Source of the DNA: an uncultured Lachnospiraceae bacterium
GTDB taxonomy: Bacteria; Bacillota; Clostridia; Lachnospirales; Lachnospiraceae
NCBI GenBank assembly: GCA_949743325.1
Contig: CATJTQ010000107.1
Span: forward strand, 1-46,908
Length of the DNA: 46,908 nt
Direction of reading: 5' to 3'
Positions 16,576 through 24,542 of this stretch are shown piece by piece; positions within the stretch are counted from its first letter, which is position 1; every line of letters begins with the position of its first letter. Below the pieces are notes generated by a model. The model was not told the DNA's origin. It ran no database searches and saw only the letters and a list, made by a program, of their open reading frames with translations. The position numbers and the translations under genes were made by a program.

Positions 16576-19500
16576 ATGAGATGCGTATTTTACAATATTT
16601 ATGGAGTGTCAAAAATATTTTTTATCTGTTTATTTATAGTTATGTCAACTTCATCAGTAATTCAAGCTGATAACCCTAAAGTTGATTTAAATGTAAATTC
16701 TATTTCTGACAGTTATAATGCATATGGTGGTGTAAGTATAGATGTAAATTTTGAAAATGTGAATGATGTAGATTATATTTATGAAATAAAGAGAAGTTCC
16801 GACTATTTATATTGGCAAAATATAGGATTAGGATTTAATTATAATAATAAATATAAGAAAATATATCCACAAAAAATAAGTGTCTTAAATGTATATCCAG
16901 ATAATGATAGTTTTTCGATATCTGAAGAGTTAAAAAAAGAATATTCGAATGAAACAATAGAAAATATGAAAAAAATATATTCTGTTCCAAGCGGTACATA
17001 TACATATTTAAATAACAATTCAGTTAATCTTCCGCGTTCTGCGTCTCTAAAAATTTGGATGGAAGGAGGAACTTATAGAGAGGGATCAGATTTATATACT
17101 TATAATGATTTGTCATATTATAACGGAGAAAAAATGATTGAGGTAACACCAATGTCAATGAAGGAGTTTAACAGTTTAAGTACTTTAAAATCCAAGTTGA
17201 GTAATTTTGATACAGTGTTTTTTGGTACATGGGATGCTAATGCATGGAATGATTTGAGTCAAAGTGCTTATAAAACTGTAAAAGAATATATAGAAAGTGG
17301 AAATGGTGTAATATTTGGTCATGATACTATTGCATATGAAATATTGCCGCAGGGAGTTTTTTCAGGGAGGTTTGAACATGAAAATATGTGTAAGTTGTAC
17401 AGTTTGGCAGGGTTTAAAACAATTCCAAAGAAATATGCAGGTGCTTCACTGATAAAGAAAAATGCCAATGGTTTAACTCTTCCATTAAAATATCAGATTT
17501 GGGGAGGTAATGAAAAAAATGATTCTGTTGCTGTTAAATTTTCTAAATCAAAGAGAGCTGAAGATTGTTCGCTTACAACATTTCCATATGATTTATTAGG
17601 TGTAAATGGCAAACCTCGTATATTAAATGTACCACAGACACATACATCATGGATGGGATTATTATCAGAAAAGAACAATATAGTATCTTTTGTCAATAAT
17701 GATTATAGTATTCTGCCCGATAATACTAGAAATGCTTATGGGAAACAACCTGAATTGTCTTATAATTGGTATTTGGGAAGCGTTAGTTCAAGCTATGCAT
17801 GTTATTCAATTCAAACAGGGCATAAAAGAAATAAATCATTAGAGGATGAAAGAAAGTTGATTGCAAATGTGTTATGTAGTTCCTATAGAACTGAAAAGGT
17901 AGGAAGTATTGGTACAAGTGGAAAAACAAAGGTTGATACTTCAGCACAGGATAAGGCTGCGCCGAAAGTATATAAACCGGAAATTATTGTAAATGGTGAC
18001 AATAAATATAAAATAATATTTTCCGGTGAAGATGAGGGGAGCTTTTATTTTTATTATTGTAAGTTATATTCGCCTAATGGAGTTTATTTGGCACAATCAG
18101 ATGACAAAAGTATAAAAGTTACAACAGGAATTAAAGACTATTACTATATTATTGATAATCGTGCAGATAACTATGATTTTAATATTGAAAGTTCTAACAG
18201 AGTAATTGATAGTGAAAATAAAACAGGAATAGATGTTTCTGTTAAAAATATATCAAATAGTTTTCTTCATATTAAAGCAATGGACTTTGCAGGAAATGTA
18301 AGTTCTCCTATAGTTATTGATCTTAAAGAGGAGATTATAAGTGGTTTGTATCCCGTGGAGGTTAAAACTAATGAAAAAAGGTATTTATATCAAGCTCAGG
18401 ATAAGGCAGGAATAAGACATTATTATGTGAATTCTAACAGTGAGTTTACTTTGGAAGGTGGATGCTTTATAAGTCCTATTGCTACTGCATCAATGCAGCC
18501 CTATCAAAATTATCTGGGCAGTTATTGTATTGTAACAAAGCTAGATGAGAAAATAGGAGAAAATAAATATACATTTAATGAAAATAAAAAATATAACAGC
18601 TTGATTAAAATATTGACAGAAAAACAGGTTAGAAGTGACAAGTCAAGAAAGCTAACATATTCTGTTAAAGCTAAATTTGAGAATGGCAGTGAAGGCAAAA
18701 GTAATTATATAAATCCTGCAGGTATAATTTTCAAAAATGGTAAATATGAGAGGGTAAGTTCTGGGCTTAAAGATCAGATTATTATAAGCTGTGACGGCAG
18801 GGGGCCGGAAGTTAAGTATGAAAACTATAAAATTTGGTATAATTCCGAAGATTATTTAAAACCATTTAGACTAAACATAATATGTAAAGATTCAGGCTCT
18901 GGTTTAAAAAAGTGTGATATCACTTTAAAGAAAAATGAAAATAATCAATGGTATATCTTGGATAAGAAATCAGATAGTAAAGAAACTAATATATATGATT
19001 TTTTTTCATATGCAAAGGAAGGGCAATTTCAATATATTTTAAATGCTTATGATAATGTCGATAATATTACATCTGTGAAAATTACTTTTGGAGTTGATAA
19101 AACTGCACCAGAAGTCAATAATGTTCAGGAATGTTATGGATGGACAAATCAAAATGTAAATATAAATTTTGTAGGTAAGGATGATTTAAGCGGAGTTAAA
19201 TCAATGCAGTTGTGCGATGAATATGGAAATATTATAAAAATAGTAAGTGGAAGTAATATTCAGTACACTTTTACAGAGCAGCAGGATAAAAAGTATTTTA
19301 TTGTTGCTGAAGATATAGCAGGTAATGTATCTGAGAAATATTGTTTTAATGTAAAGATAGATAAGAGTAAGCCTGAAATAAGTGCAGAAGGATTATCTGA
19401 TGAGAAAAAAACGGAAGAAGGAGGAAATGAATTTTTTTATTTACCAATTAATTCATTAAATATTACAGCAAAAGATAAGAATGAAAATGGTATTTGTTCA

Positions 19501-19779
19501 GGGATAGAGACACTTACATTGAAAAATGATAAAAATCAAGTTATATTGCGTGTTGAAAATGATAAAGAAAAAATAAAACAAAATAGTCAATTAATGATGT
19601 TTTACGAAGTTATAAATGCTCAGGAAAGTGATTTTTATTCAATAATAGCTGTAGATTCAGCCAAAAATATAAGAAAAATCTATGTCGTCCCTCAAATATG
19701 TATGACAAATAGAATAAGAAGGTTTGTATTACATGAAAATTTTGATGAAAAATATGGTTATTATAGAGTATATGAGTAG
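16576..19779 (+). CDS. Large secreted Ig-like repeat surface protein
   Basis: 1067 residues with an N-terminal signal peptide (KIFFICLFIVMSTSSVIQA, likely cleaved before DNPK). Residues ~150-440 look like one alpha/beta unit: LKSKLSNFDTVFFGTWDANAW, then YIESGNGVIFGHD. This resembles the Rossmann-like domain found N-terminal to Ig repeats in some clostridial surface proteins (DUF5057-like; tentative). Then come several Ig-like modules with the D-x-A/V-G-N hallmark: AMDFAGNVSS, NAYDNVDNITS before GVDKTAPEVN, and AEDIAGNVSEK before KIDKSKPEI. There is no LPXTG motif or C-terminal anchor. Position and SD (AAAGGAGG, 7 nt) place it in the Tad operon; it could be a pilus-tip adhesin or co-exported protein. 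Confidence 0.72.
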   Translation: MRCVFYNIYGVSKIFFICLFIVMSTSSVIQADNPKVDLNVNSISDSYNAYGGVSIDVNFENVNDVDYIYEIKRSSDYLYWQNIGLGFNYNNKYKKIYPQKISVLNVYPDNDSFSISEELKKEYSNETIENMKKIYSVPSGTYTYLNNNSVNLPRSASLKIWMEGGTYREGSDLYTYNDLSYYNGEKMIEVTPMSMKEFNSLSTLKSKLSNFDTVFFGTWDANAWNDLSQSAYKTVKEYIESGNGVIFGHDTIAYEILPQGVFSGRFEHENMCKLYSLAGFKTIPKKYAGASLIKKNANGLTLPLKYQIWGGNEKNDSVAVKFSKSKRAEDCSLTTFPYDLLGVNGKPRILNVPQTHTSWMGLLSEKNNIVSFVNNDYSILPDNTRNAYGKQPELSYNWYLGSVSSSYACYSIQTGHKRNKSLEDERKLIANVLCSSYRTEKVGSIGTSGKTKVDTSAQDKAAPKVYKPEIIVNGDNKYKIIFSGEDEGSFYFYYCKLYSPNGVYLAQSDDKSIKVTTGIKDYYYIIDNRADNYDFNIESSNRVIDSENKTGIDVSVKNISNSFLHIKAMDFAGNVSSPIVIDLKEEIISGLYPVEVKTNEKRYLYQAQDKAGIRHYYVNSNSEFTLEGGCFISPIATASMQPYQNYLGSYCIVTKLDEKIGENKYTFNENKKYNSLIKILTEKQVRSDKSRKLTYSVKAKFENGSEGKSNYINPAGIIFKNGKYERVSSGLKDQIIISCDGRGPEVKYENYKIWYNSEDYLKPFRLNIICKDSGSGLKKCDITLKKNENNQWYILDKKSDSKETNIYDFFSYAKEGQFQYILNAYDNVDNITSVKITFGVDKTAPEVNNVQECYGWTNQNVNINFVGKDDLSGVKSMQLCDEYGNIIKIVSGSNIQYTFTEQQDKKYFIVAEDIAGNVSEKYCFNVKIDKSKPEISAEGLSDEKKTEEGGNEFFYLPINSLNITAKDKNENGICSGIETLTLKNDKNQVILRVENDKEKIKQNSQLMMFYEVINAQESDFYSIIAVDSAKNIRKIYVVPQICMTNRIRRFVLHENFDEKYGYYRVYE

Positions 19780-19837
19780 ATTATGCAAACAACAAAGTTT
19801 TTAAAAATATATTGCAATTATTTAGAAATGTTTAATC

Positions 19838-19867
19838 TTGACAGAAATGCAGAACTCACTTTACAAT
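19838..19867 (+). promoter_or_regulatory. Promoter of the TtcA-like gene
   Basis: TTGACA (19838-19843), 18 nt, TACAAT (19862-19867), about 130 nt upstream of the start codon. It begins a new unit after the Tad operon; no terminator was seen between them. Confidence 0.6.
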
Positions 19868-19876
19868 ACAAAGTAT

Positions 19877-19916
19877 ACCCGTAGGGTGGCAAAGTGTAAA
19901 ACAACCCCCTATGGGT
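19877..19916 (+). promoter_or_regulatory. Structured leader element upstream of TtcA-like gene
   Basis: ACCCGTAGGG (19877-19886) pairs with CCCTATGGGT (19907-19916), ten pairs including one G-U, around a 20-nt loop. It begins at about the expected transcript start. No T-run follows, so it is not a plain terminator. Its role (RNA element, mRNA stabiliser or operator) is unknown. Confidence 0.4.
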
Positions 19917-19995
19917 AAAGATACAATTCAGTAGTTTCGCAATTGATATCTAAATTTTTGTGTTAATGAAAATAATGATTACAGGTGATTTTATA

Positions 19996-20817
19996 ATGGA
20001 TTTAAATAAAAGTGTTGAGCAAAGTATAAGAAAGAAATTCCATAAATGTATATGGAGTAAGTTTACAAAAGCTATAAATACATATGAATTAATTAAAGAA
20101 GGGGATTGTATAGCTGTATGTATATCTGGCGGGAAGGATTCTATGTTGATGGCAAAATTGTTTCAGGAGTTAAAATTTCACAATAAGTTTGATTTTACTG
20201 TTAAATTTATTGTGATGGATCCTGGCTACAGTTCTATAAATCGTAAAAATATAGAAAACAACTCAGAAAAACTAAATATACCAATTGATATATTTGAAGC
20301 TGATATTTTTAATTCAGTATATAAAATAGAAAAATCGCCATGTTATCTATGTGCAAGGATGCGTAGAGGTTATCTGTACAATTATGCAAAAGAATCTGGC
20401 TGCAACAAAATTGCTTTGGGTCATCATTTTGATGATGTGATAGAGACAATATTGATGGGTATGTTATATGGTGCACAGGTACAAACTATGATGCCAAAGC
20501 TTCACAGTACTAATTTTGACGGCATGGAACTTATACGTCCTCTTTATTTAGTGAGAGAGGAAGATATTAAGGCTTGGAGAGATTTTAATGGACTACAATT
20601 TTTGCAGTGTGCATGTCGTTTTACAGAAAATTGTACAATAGATAATAAAGAAAGTGAGTCAAAAAGATTAGAGATAAAAAATTTGATAAAAGAACTAAAA
20701 GAAGTAAATCCATTTGTCGAGAGCAATATTTTCAGAAGTGTTGAAAATGTTAATTTAAGTACTGTGATTGCTTATAAAAAGAATGGTAAAAGACATCATT
20801 TTTTAGATGAATATTAA
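19996..20817 (+). CDS. TtcA-like PP-loop ATP pyrophosphatase (tRNA thiolation family)
   Basis: A 273-residue adenine-nucleotide alpha-hydrolase. The PP-loop is CISGGKDSMLMAKLF. CYLCARMRRGYLYNYA and the later CACR give three cysteines placed as in TtcA, where they hold a 4Fe-4S cluster; ALGHHFDDVIETILMG is the following family motif. In TtcA the enzyme adenylates and thiolates cytidine 32 of tRNA; this member could act on tRNA or another substrate. The start at 19996 follows AGGTGATTTTATA; an upstream in-frame ATG lacks a site. It is followed after ~130 nt by a thioredoxin-reductase-like flavoprotein, suggestive of a redox link, but there may be a separate promoter. Confidence 0.82.
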   Translation: MDLNKSVEQSIRKKFHKCIWSKFTKAINTYELIKEGDCIAVCISGGKDSMLMAKLFQELKFHNKFDFTVKFIVMDPGYSSINRKNIENNSEKLNIPIDIFEADIFNSVYKIEKSPCYLCARMRRGYLYNYAKESGCNKIALGHHFDDVIETILMGMLYGAQVQTMMPKLHSTNFDGMELIRPLYLVREEDIKAWRDFNGLQFLQCACRFTENCTIDNKESESKRLEIKNLIKELKEVNPFVESNIFRSVENVNLSTVIAYKKNGKRHHFLDEY

Positions 20818-20946
20818 GTTTAAAATGTTCGGTTTTCAAAATATTAACATTATATAAATGTATAAAACATTGTAAAACAGAAAATATTACTGCTAAAAAG
20901 TACATTTATATTTTTTATAATGTAAATGTGAGAAAGAGTGGGTGGT

Positions 20947-21849
20947 ATGTTAGATGTTTTAATTATTGGAAGCGGTCCTGCAGGTTTGAGTGCGGCTATT
21001 TATGCTAAGAGGGCAAATTTAAATGTATTAGTCGTTGAAAAAGAGGTTTATGGTGCGGGACAGATTTCATATAGTAATTGTGTAGACAATTACCTTGGTT
21101 TTGATGGTGTATCGGGGTTTGATTTGGGAGAAAAATTTAGAGAGCATGTTAAAAATTTTGGTGTTGAATTTCATAAAGGTGAAGTTGTAGATATTAGAAA
21201 AGAGAATAAAAAATGGAATGTTGTATTTAAAAATGGAGAAGAATATGAAACTTTAACAGTTATTTTTGCGGGAGGCTGTAAAAATCGTTCACTTGGTATT
21301 CAGGGGGAAGAAAAGCTAATTGGAAGTGGTATTTCTTATTGTGCATTATGTGATGGCGCATTTTTTAAGAATAAGAATGTTGCTGTTGTTGGAGGTGGAG
21401 ATACAGCGCTTGATGATGCAATGTATTTGTCAGAAATGTGCAGTACAGTTTTCTTAATTCATAGGAGTGATAAGTTTCGAGGTTCTGCTAATACATTAAA
21501 AAAACTAAAGTTAAAAGAAAATGTTATAATAAAAACAAATGTTACAGTTAATCAGCTTGTTGGAGTTAATAAATTGGAAGGAGTTATTTTAAATAATGGA
21601 GAAGAAATAAAAATAGATGGATTATTTCTTGCAATTGGAATGATTCCTCAAACCGATATATTAAAAAATTTAGGAATATTGGATAAAAATGGTTATATAA
21701 TTGCAGATGAAGATTGCTGCACATCAGAAAATGGTTTATTTGTTGCAGGTGATGTTAGAACAAAAAAATTAAGACAGGTTGTTACAGCAGTTTCAGATGG
21801 TGCAAATTCAGTATATTCTGTAGTTGATTATCTTAATATTTTTTCTTGA
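20947..21849 (+). CDS. trxB: Thioredoxin reductase-like flavoprotein
   Basis: A 300-residue FAD- and NAD(P)H-binding disulfide reductase of the TrxB family. It has the FAD motif IIGSGPAGLSAAIYAKRA, the redox-active pair in SYCALCDGAFF (CxxC as C-A-L-C), the nucleotide motif VAVVGGGDTALDDAMYL, the VFLIHRSDKFR segment and the FAD end VAGDVRTKKLRQVVTAVSDGA. The usual CATC core reads CALC here. Start: ATG 20947 after GGGTGG, rather than GTG 20938. It may be a classical thioredoxin reductase or a ferredoxin/flavodoxin-linked relative. The promoter of the next unit overlaps its last codons. Confidence 0.85.
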   Translation: MLDVLIIGSGPAGLSAAIYAKRANLNVLVVEKEVYGAGQISYSNCVDNYLGFDGVSGFDLGEKFREHVKNFGVEFHKGEVVDIRKENKKWNVVFKNGEEYETLTVIFAGGCKNRSLGIQGEEKLIGSGISYCALCDGAFFKNKNVAVVGGGDTALDDAMYLSEMCSTVFLIHRSDKFRGSANTLKKLKLKENVIIKTNVTVNQLVGVNKLEGVILNNGEEIKIDGLFLAIGMIPQTDILKNLGILDKNGYIIADEDCCTSENGLFVAGDVRTKKLRQVVTAVSDGANSVYSVVDYLNIFS

Positions 21850-21874
21850 CAATTTAATTTTTGTGTTTTACAAT
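21846..21874 (+). promoter_or_regulatory. Promoter of the TPP-controlled thiamine transport operon
   Basis: TTGACA (21846-21851), 17 nt, TACAAT (21869-21874), overlapping the stop codon of the flavoprotein gene. Transcription would start near 21881, immediately before the aptamer. Confidence 0.75.
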
Positions 21875-21883
21875 ATATAAAAC

Positions 21884-21976
21884 AATCAGGGGTGCTTATT
21901 TGCTGAGAAAGATTGATATATGTATGTTAATCTTAACCCTTAAACCTGAAACGGATAATGCCGGCGTAGGGAGATT
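21884..21976 (+). promoter_or_regulatory. TPP riboswitch (THI element)
   Basis: The conserved parts of the thiamine pyrophosphate aptamer are present in order: AGGGGTGC (21888-21895), GCTGAGA (21902-21908), ACCTGAA, GGATAATGCCGGCGTAGGGA. P1 is AATC (21884-21887) with GATT (21973-21976). It senses TPP and should switch off the thiamine importer genes that follow. Confidence 0.95.
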
Positions 21977-22010
21977 ATACCTTGTGATAATGTGCTAAGA
22001 ATTTTTTATG

Positions 22011-22051
22011 TTATAAAGCATGTGGTATAAAATAATAATTTTGCTTTATAA
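22011..22051 (+). promoter_or_regulatory. Candidate expression platform of the TPP riboswitch
   Basis: TTATAAAGCA (22011-22020) pairs perfectly with TGCTTTATAA (22042-22051). Inside its loop, GGTATAA (22024-22030) is complementary to TTATACC (21975-21981), which overlaps the 3' strand of aptamer helix P1. Formation of that pair would compete with the ligand-bound aptamer. Confidence 0.45.
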
Positions 22052-22139
22052 TTTAAAATATTTATTTATTATTGTAGATATCTTTATATACAAATTAAGC
22101 ACAGCTCATACAATATGTATTACATGTGATATAATTTTT

Positions 22140-22169
22140 AATCCTGCGTAATTTACGCAGGATTTTTTT
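22140..22169 (+). terminator. Intrinsic terminator in the thiamine operon leader
   Basis: ATCCTGCGTA (22141-22150) pairs with TACGCAGGAT (22154-22163), a 10-bp stem (extended by one A-T pair), 3-nt loop, followed by seven Ts. It lies between the TPP aptamer and the first gene, so it is probably the off-switch of the riboswitch rather than an end of the upstream gene. Confidence 0.85.
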
Positions 22170-22404
22170 GTATATGGGAATAAATATTGTCAGTATAGCG
22201 GACAAATGTTTAGAGTGAGTGCAGGTGAGAAGAAGTCTAAGAACATGAACTAAGCTATAACTGATAGGGTAACTGTATGTACTATTCAGTGACAAAATTA
22301 TTTAGTGGTCATTACATCCATTTATGGATGATGATATAAAAATTTGTCAATAGATCAGCAGATAGATTGATAAATTTCAAATAATATAATAGGAGGAATA
22401 TAAA
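22170..22404 (+). other. Structured leader segment before thiamine-binding gene
   Basis: This 235-nt stretch carries no convincing gene. It includes nested pairing: TGACAAA near 22290 with TTTGTCA near 22343, enclosing CATCCA (22315-22320) and TGGATG (22325-22330). The gene's AGGAGG site follows at its end. No T-run is seen, so the structure is not a second terminator. Confidence 0.35.
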
Positions 22405-22701
22405 ATGAACGCAAGTGTTGCAATTCAAGTTTTACCAAAAACAGATTCAGAAGATGAGTTAATTAGAATAGTGGATGAGGTTATTGCTTTCATTAAAAGC
22501 AAAGGCCTAAACTGTTCAGTTGGTCCTTTTGAGACAACTATTGAAGGGGATTATGATGAACTTATGGACATAATTAAAGAGTGTCAGCATGTTGCTGTAA
22601 AAGCAGGAGCAGAAGAAGTTTCTGCTTATGTAAAGGTAGTATATAAGCCAGAGGGAGATGTTCTTACAATTGAGAAAAAAATTACTAAGCATCATCAGTA
22701 A
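22405..22701 (+). CDS. Thiamine-binding protein (MTH1187/YkoF-like)
   Basis: Ninety-eight residues of the DUF77/MTH1187 thiamine-binding family: NASVAIQVLPKTDSEDELIR, then GLNCSVGPFETTIEGDYDEL, a ferredoxin-like fold with the family's L-P-x-x-x-S/D start and the G-P-x-x-T-x-I/V-E-G turn. These small proteins bind thiamine or hydroxymethylpyrimidine-type ligands in the cytosol. The place in a TPP-riboswitch operon, directly before the importer permease (whose frame overlaps by 44 nt), agrees with this. The start is well supported by AATAGGAGGAATATAAA. Confidence 0.85.
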   Translation: MNASVAIQVLPKTDSEDELIRIVDEVIAFIKSKGLNCSVGPFETTIEGDYDELMDIIKECQHVAVKAGAEEVSAYVKVVYKPEGDVLTIEKKITKHHQ

Positions 22702-23452
22702 GATTATTCCTGCCTTTGTCATAATTTTTCTTTTGATAGTTTGGCAGATTGTATCAGAATATGAGGTTATACCAAAATATATGCTTCCATCTCCGATTGA
22801 TGTAATAATAGCATTTAGAAAAGATTTGTCTTTGTTGATGGATCATGCAGTTATTACTTTACAAGAAGCATTTATAGGTTTATTTTTTGGTGTGTTTCTT
22901 GGAATCGTTATTGCTGTTTTAATGGATGCATGTGATTTTCTGTATAAGGCTATATATCCATTAATAGTAATAACACAGACTATTCCAACAATTGCAATAG
23001 CGCCATTGTTAGTACTGTGGCTTGGGTATGAGATGATGCCTAAAATAGTGCTTATTATAATTACTACATTTTTTCCTGTAGCGGTAGGTATGTTTGATGG
23101 TTTAAAGAGTGCTGATACGGATGAGATTAAGATGATGGGTGTTATGGGCGCTTCAAAATTAATGATTTATAGGTATATAAAAATACCTGAATCTATGAGT
23201 CATTTTTTTGCTGGACTTAGAGTGTCTGTTGCTTATGCTGTAGTAGGTGCAGTTATTTCTGAATGGCTTGGCGGATATAAGGGGCTAGGAGTTTATATGA
23301 CACGAGTAAAAAAATCATATGATTTTGATAAAATGTTTGCTGTTATTTTCCTAATATCAGCACTTAGTCTTTTGTTAATGGGAGCTGTAAATATAATTCA
23401 AAAAATAAGTATGCCTTGGGAAAAAGTTGCTGATAAAAATAAATCAGAGTAA
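22658..23452 (+). CDS. thiX: ABC transporter permease, ThiX-like
   Basis: A 264-residue inner-membrane permease of the SsuC/TauC type. About six helices: PAFVIIFLLIVWQIVSEY, EAFIGLFFGVFLGIVIAVLM, YPLIVITQTIPTIAIAPLLV, IVLIIITTFFPVAVG, and later ones. The EAA loop that docks the ATPase is MGVMGASKLMIYRYIKIPES. The start overlaps the preceding gene by 44 nt; the exact codon is uncertain since TTG 22670 or a later one could serve. With the neighbouring ThiY and ThiZ it forms an importer, probably for a pyrimidine thiamine precursor. Confidence 0.85.
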   Translation: MFLQLRKKLLSIISKIIPAFVIIFLLIVWQIVSEYEVIPKYMLPSPIDVIIAFRKDLSLLMDHAVITLQEAFIGLFFGVFLGIVIAVLMDACDFLYKAIYPLIVITQTIPTIAIAPLLVLWLGYEMMPKIVLIIITTFFPVAVGMFDGLKSADTDEIKMMGVMGASKLMIYRYIKIPESMSHFFAGLRVSVAYAVVGAVISEWLGGYKGLGVYMTRVKKSYDFDKMFAVIFLISALSLLLMGAVNIIQKISMPWEKVADKNKSE

Positions 23453-23527
23453 CAAATTGTGTAATAAATTGATTTATATTGTACTGTAATTTGATAAAAA
23501 CGTAAATTTTTAAGGAGAATGACAAAG

Positions 23528-24541
23528 ATGAAAAAGAAAAAAATATTGTCATGTATTTTAGTTATATCTATTTGTCTTGGTATTGCAGGATGCAGCAGTA
23601 AATCAAATAATAATGGGAAAAAAGGAAATGAAAAAGAAAAGATAACAGTTGTTCTTGACTGGACACCAAATACTAACCATACAGGCTTGTATATAGCATT
23701 GGAAAAAGGTTACTTTGAGGATGAGGGTATATATGTAGAAGTGAAAGAACCACCTGAGGATGGGGCTGCAATTTTAGTGGCATCAGGAAAGGCACAGTTT
23801 GGTTATGCTTTTCAGGAATACTTGGCGCCTGCTTTTAAACCTGGTGAGGAAATGGGTATAACAGCTGTATCATCAATTATTCAACATAATACATCAGGTC
23901 TTGTATCCCTTAAAGATAAGAGTATTGAAACACCAGCAGATTTAGAAAATCATTCTTATGCGAGCTGGGATATGGACATAGAAAAGGCAATATTAAAGTA
24001 TTTAATGGAGAAATATAATGCTGATTATAGTAAACTGGAAATTATTCCAAATACGATAAGTGACGCTCCTACTGCTTTAAAGACTAATCAGACAGATACG
24101 ATTTGGATTTATCACGCTTGGGATGGAATTGCAGCTGAAGTTCAGGGCTTGGAGACTAATTTTATTGATTTTGGTGAGATTGATGAAAATCTTGATTTTT
24201 ACAGTCCGGTTTTAATCGCTAATAATGATTATCTTGAAAATAATGAAGAAGACGCAAAAGCTTTTATGAGAGCATTTAAAAGAGGGTATGAATATGCAAT
24301 AGAACATCCTCAAGAGGCGGCTGAAATTTTATACAGATTAGTTCCTGAGCTGGATAAAGAAATTATAGAAAAGAGTCAGCTTTGGCTGGCTGATAAGTAT
24401 CAGGATGACGCACCATATTGGGGGTATATTGATAATGATAGGTGGGATGGATTTTATAAATGGCTTTATGATACTGAAGTGATAGATTATAAAATAGAAG
24501 CAGGAATAGGTTTTAGCAATAAGTATATTGAGGCAGAGTAA
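23528..24541 (+). CDS. thiY: Substrate-binding lipoprotein, ThiY-like (NMT1 domain)
   Basis: A 337-residue secreted lipoprotein. A Lys-rich start leads into ILSCILVISICLGIAGC, with lipobox I-A-G-C. The mature part begins ITVVLDWTPNTNHTGLYIAL, the NMT1/ThiY hallmark, and continues EDEGIYVEVKEPPEDGAAI and ASGKAQFGYAFQE. ThiY proteins bind formylaminopyrimidine or related pyrimidines salvaged for thiamine synthesis. The start at 23528 is preferred over 23519 because TAAGGAG is then at proper distance. Riboswitch control supports a thiamine-pathway ligand; which one cannot be told from sequence. Confidence 0.88.
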   Translation: MKKKKILSCILVISICLGIAGCSSKSNNNGKKGNEKEKITVVLDWTPNTNHTGLYIALEKGYFEDEGIYVEVKEPPEDGAAILVASGKAQFGYAFQEYLAPAFKPGEEMGITAVSSIIQHNTSGLVSLKDKSIETPADLENHSYASWDMDIEKAILKYLMEKYNADYSKLEIIPNTISDAPTALKTNQTDTIWIYHAWDGIAAEVQGLETNFIDFGEIDENLDFYSPVLIANNDYLENNEEDAKAFMRAFKRGYEYAIEHPQEAAEILYRLVPELDKEIIEKSQLWLADKYQDDAPYWGYIDNDRWDGFYKWLYDTEVIDYKIEAGIGFSNKYIEAE

Positions 24542-24542
24542 A

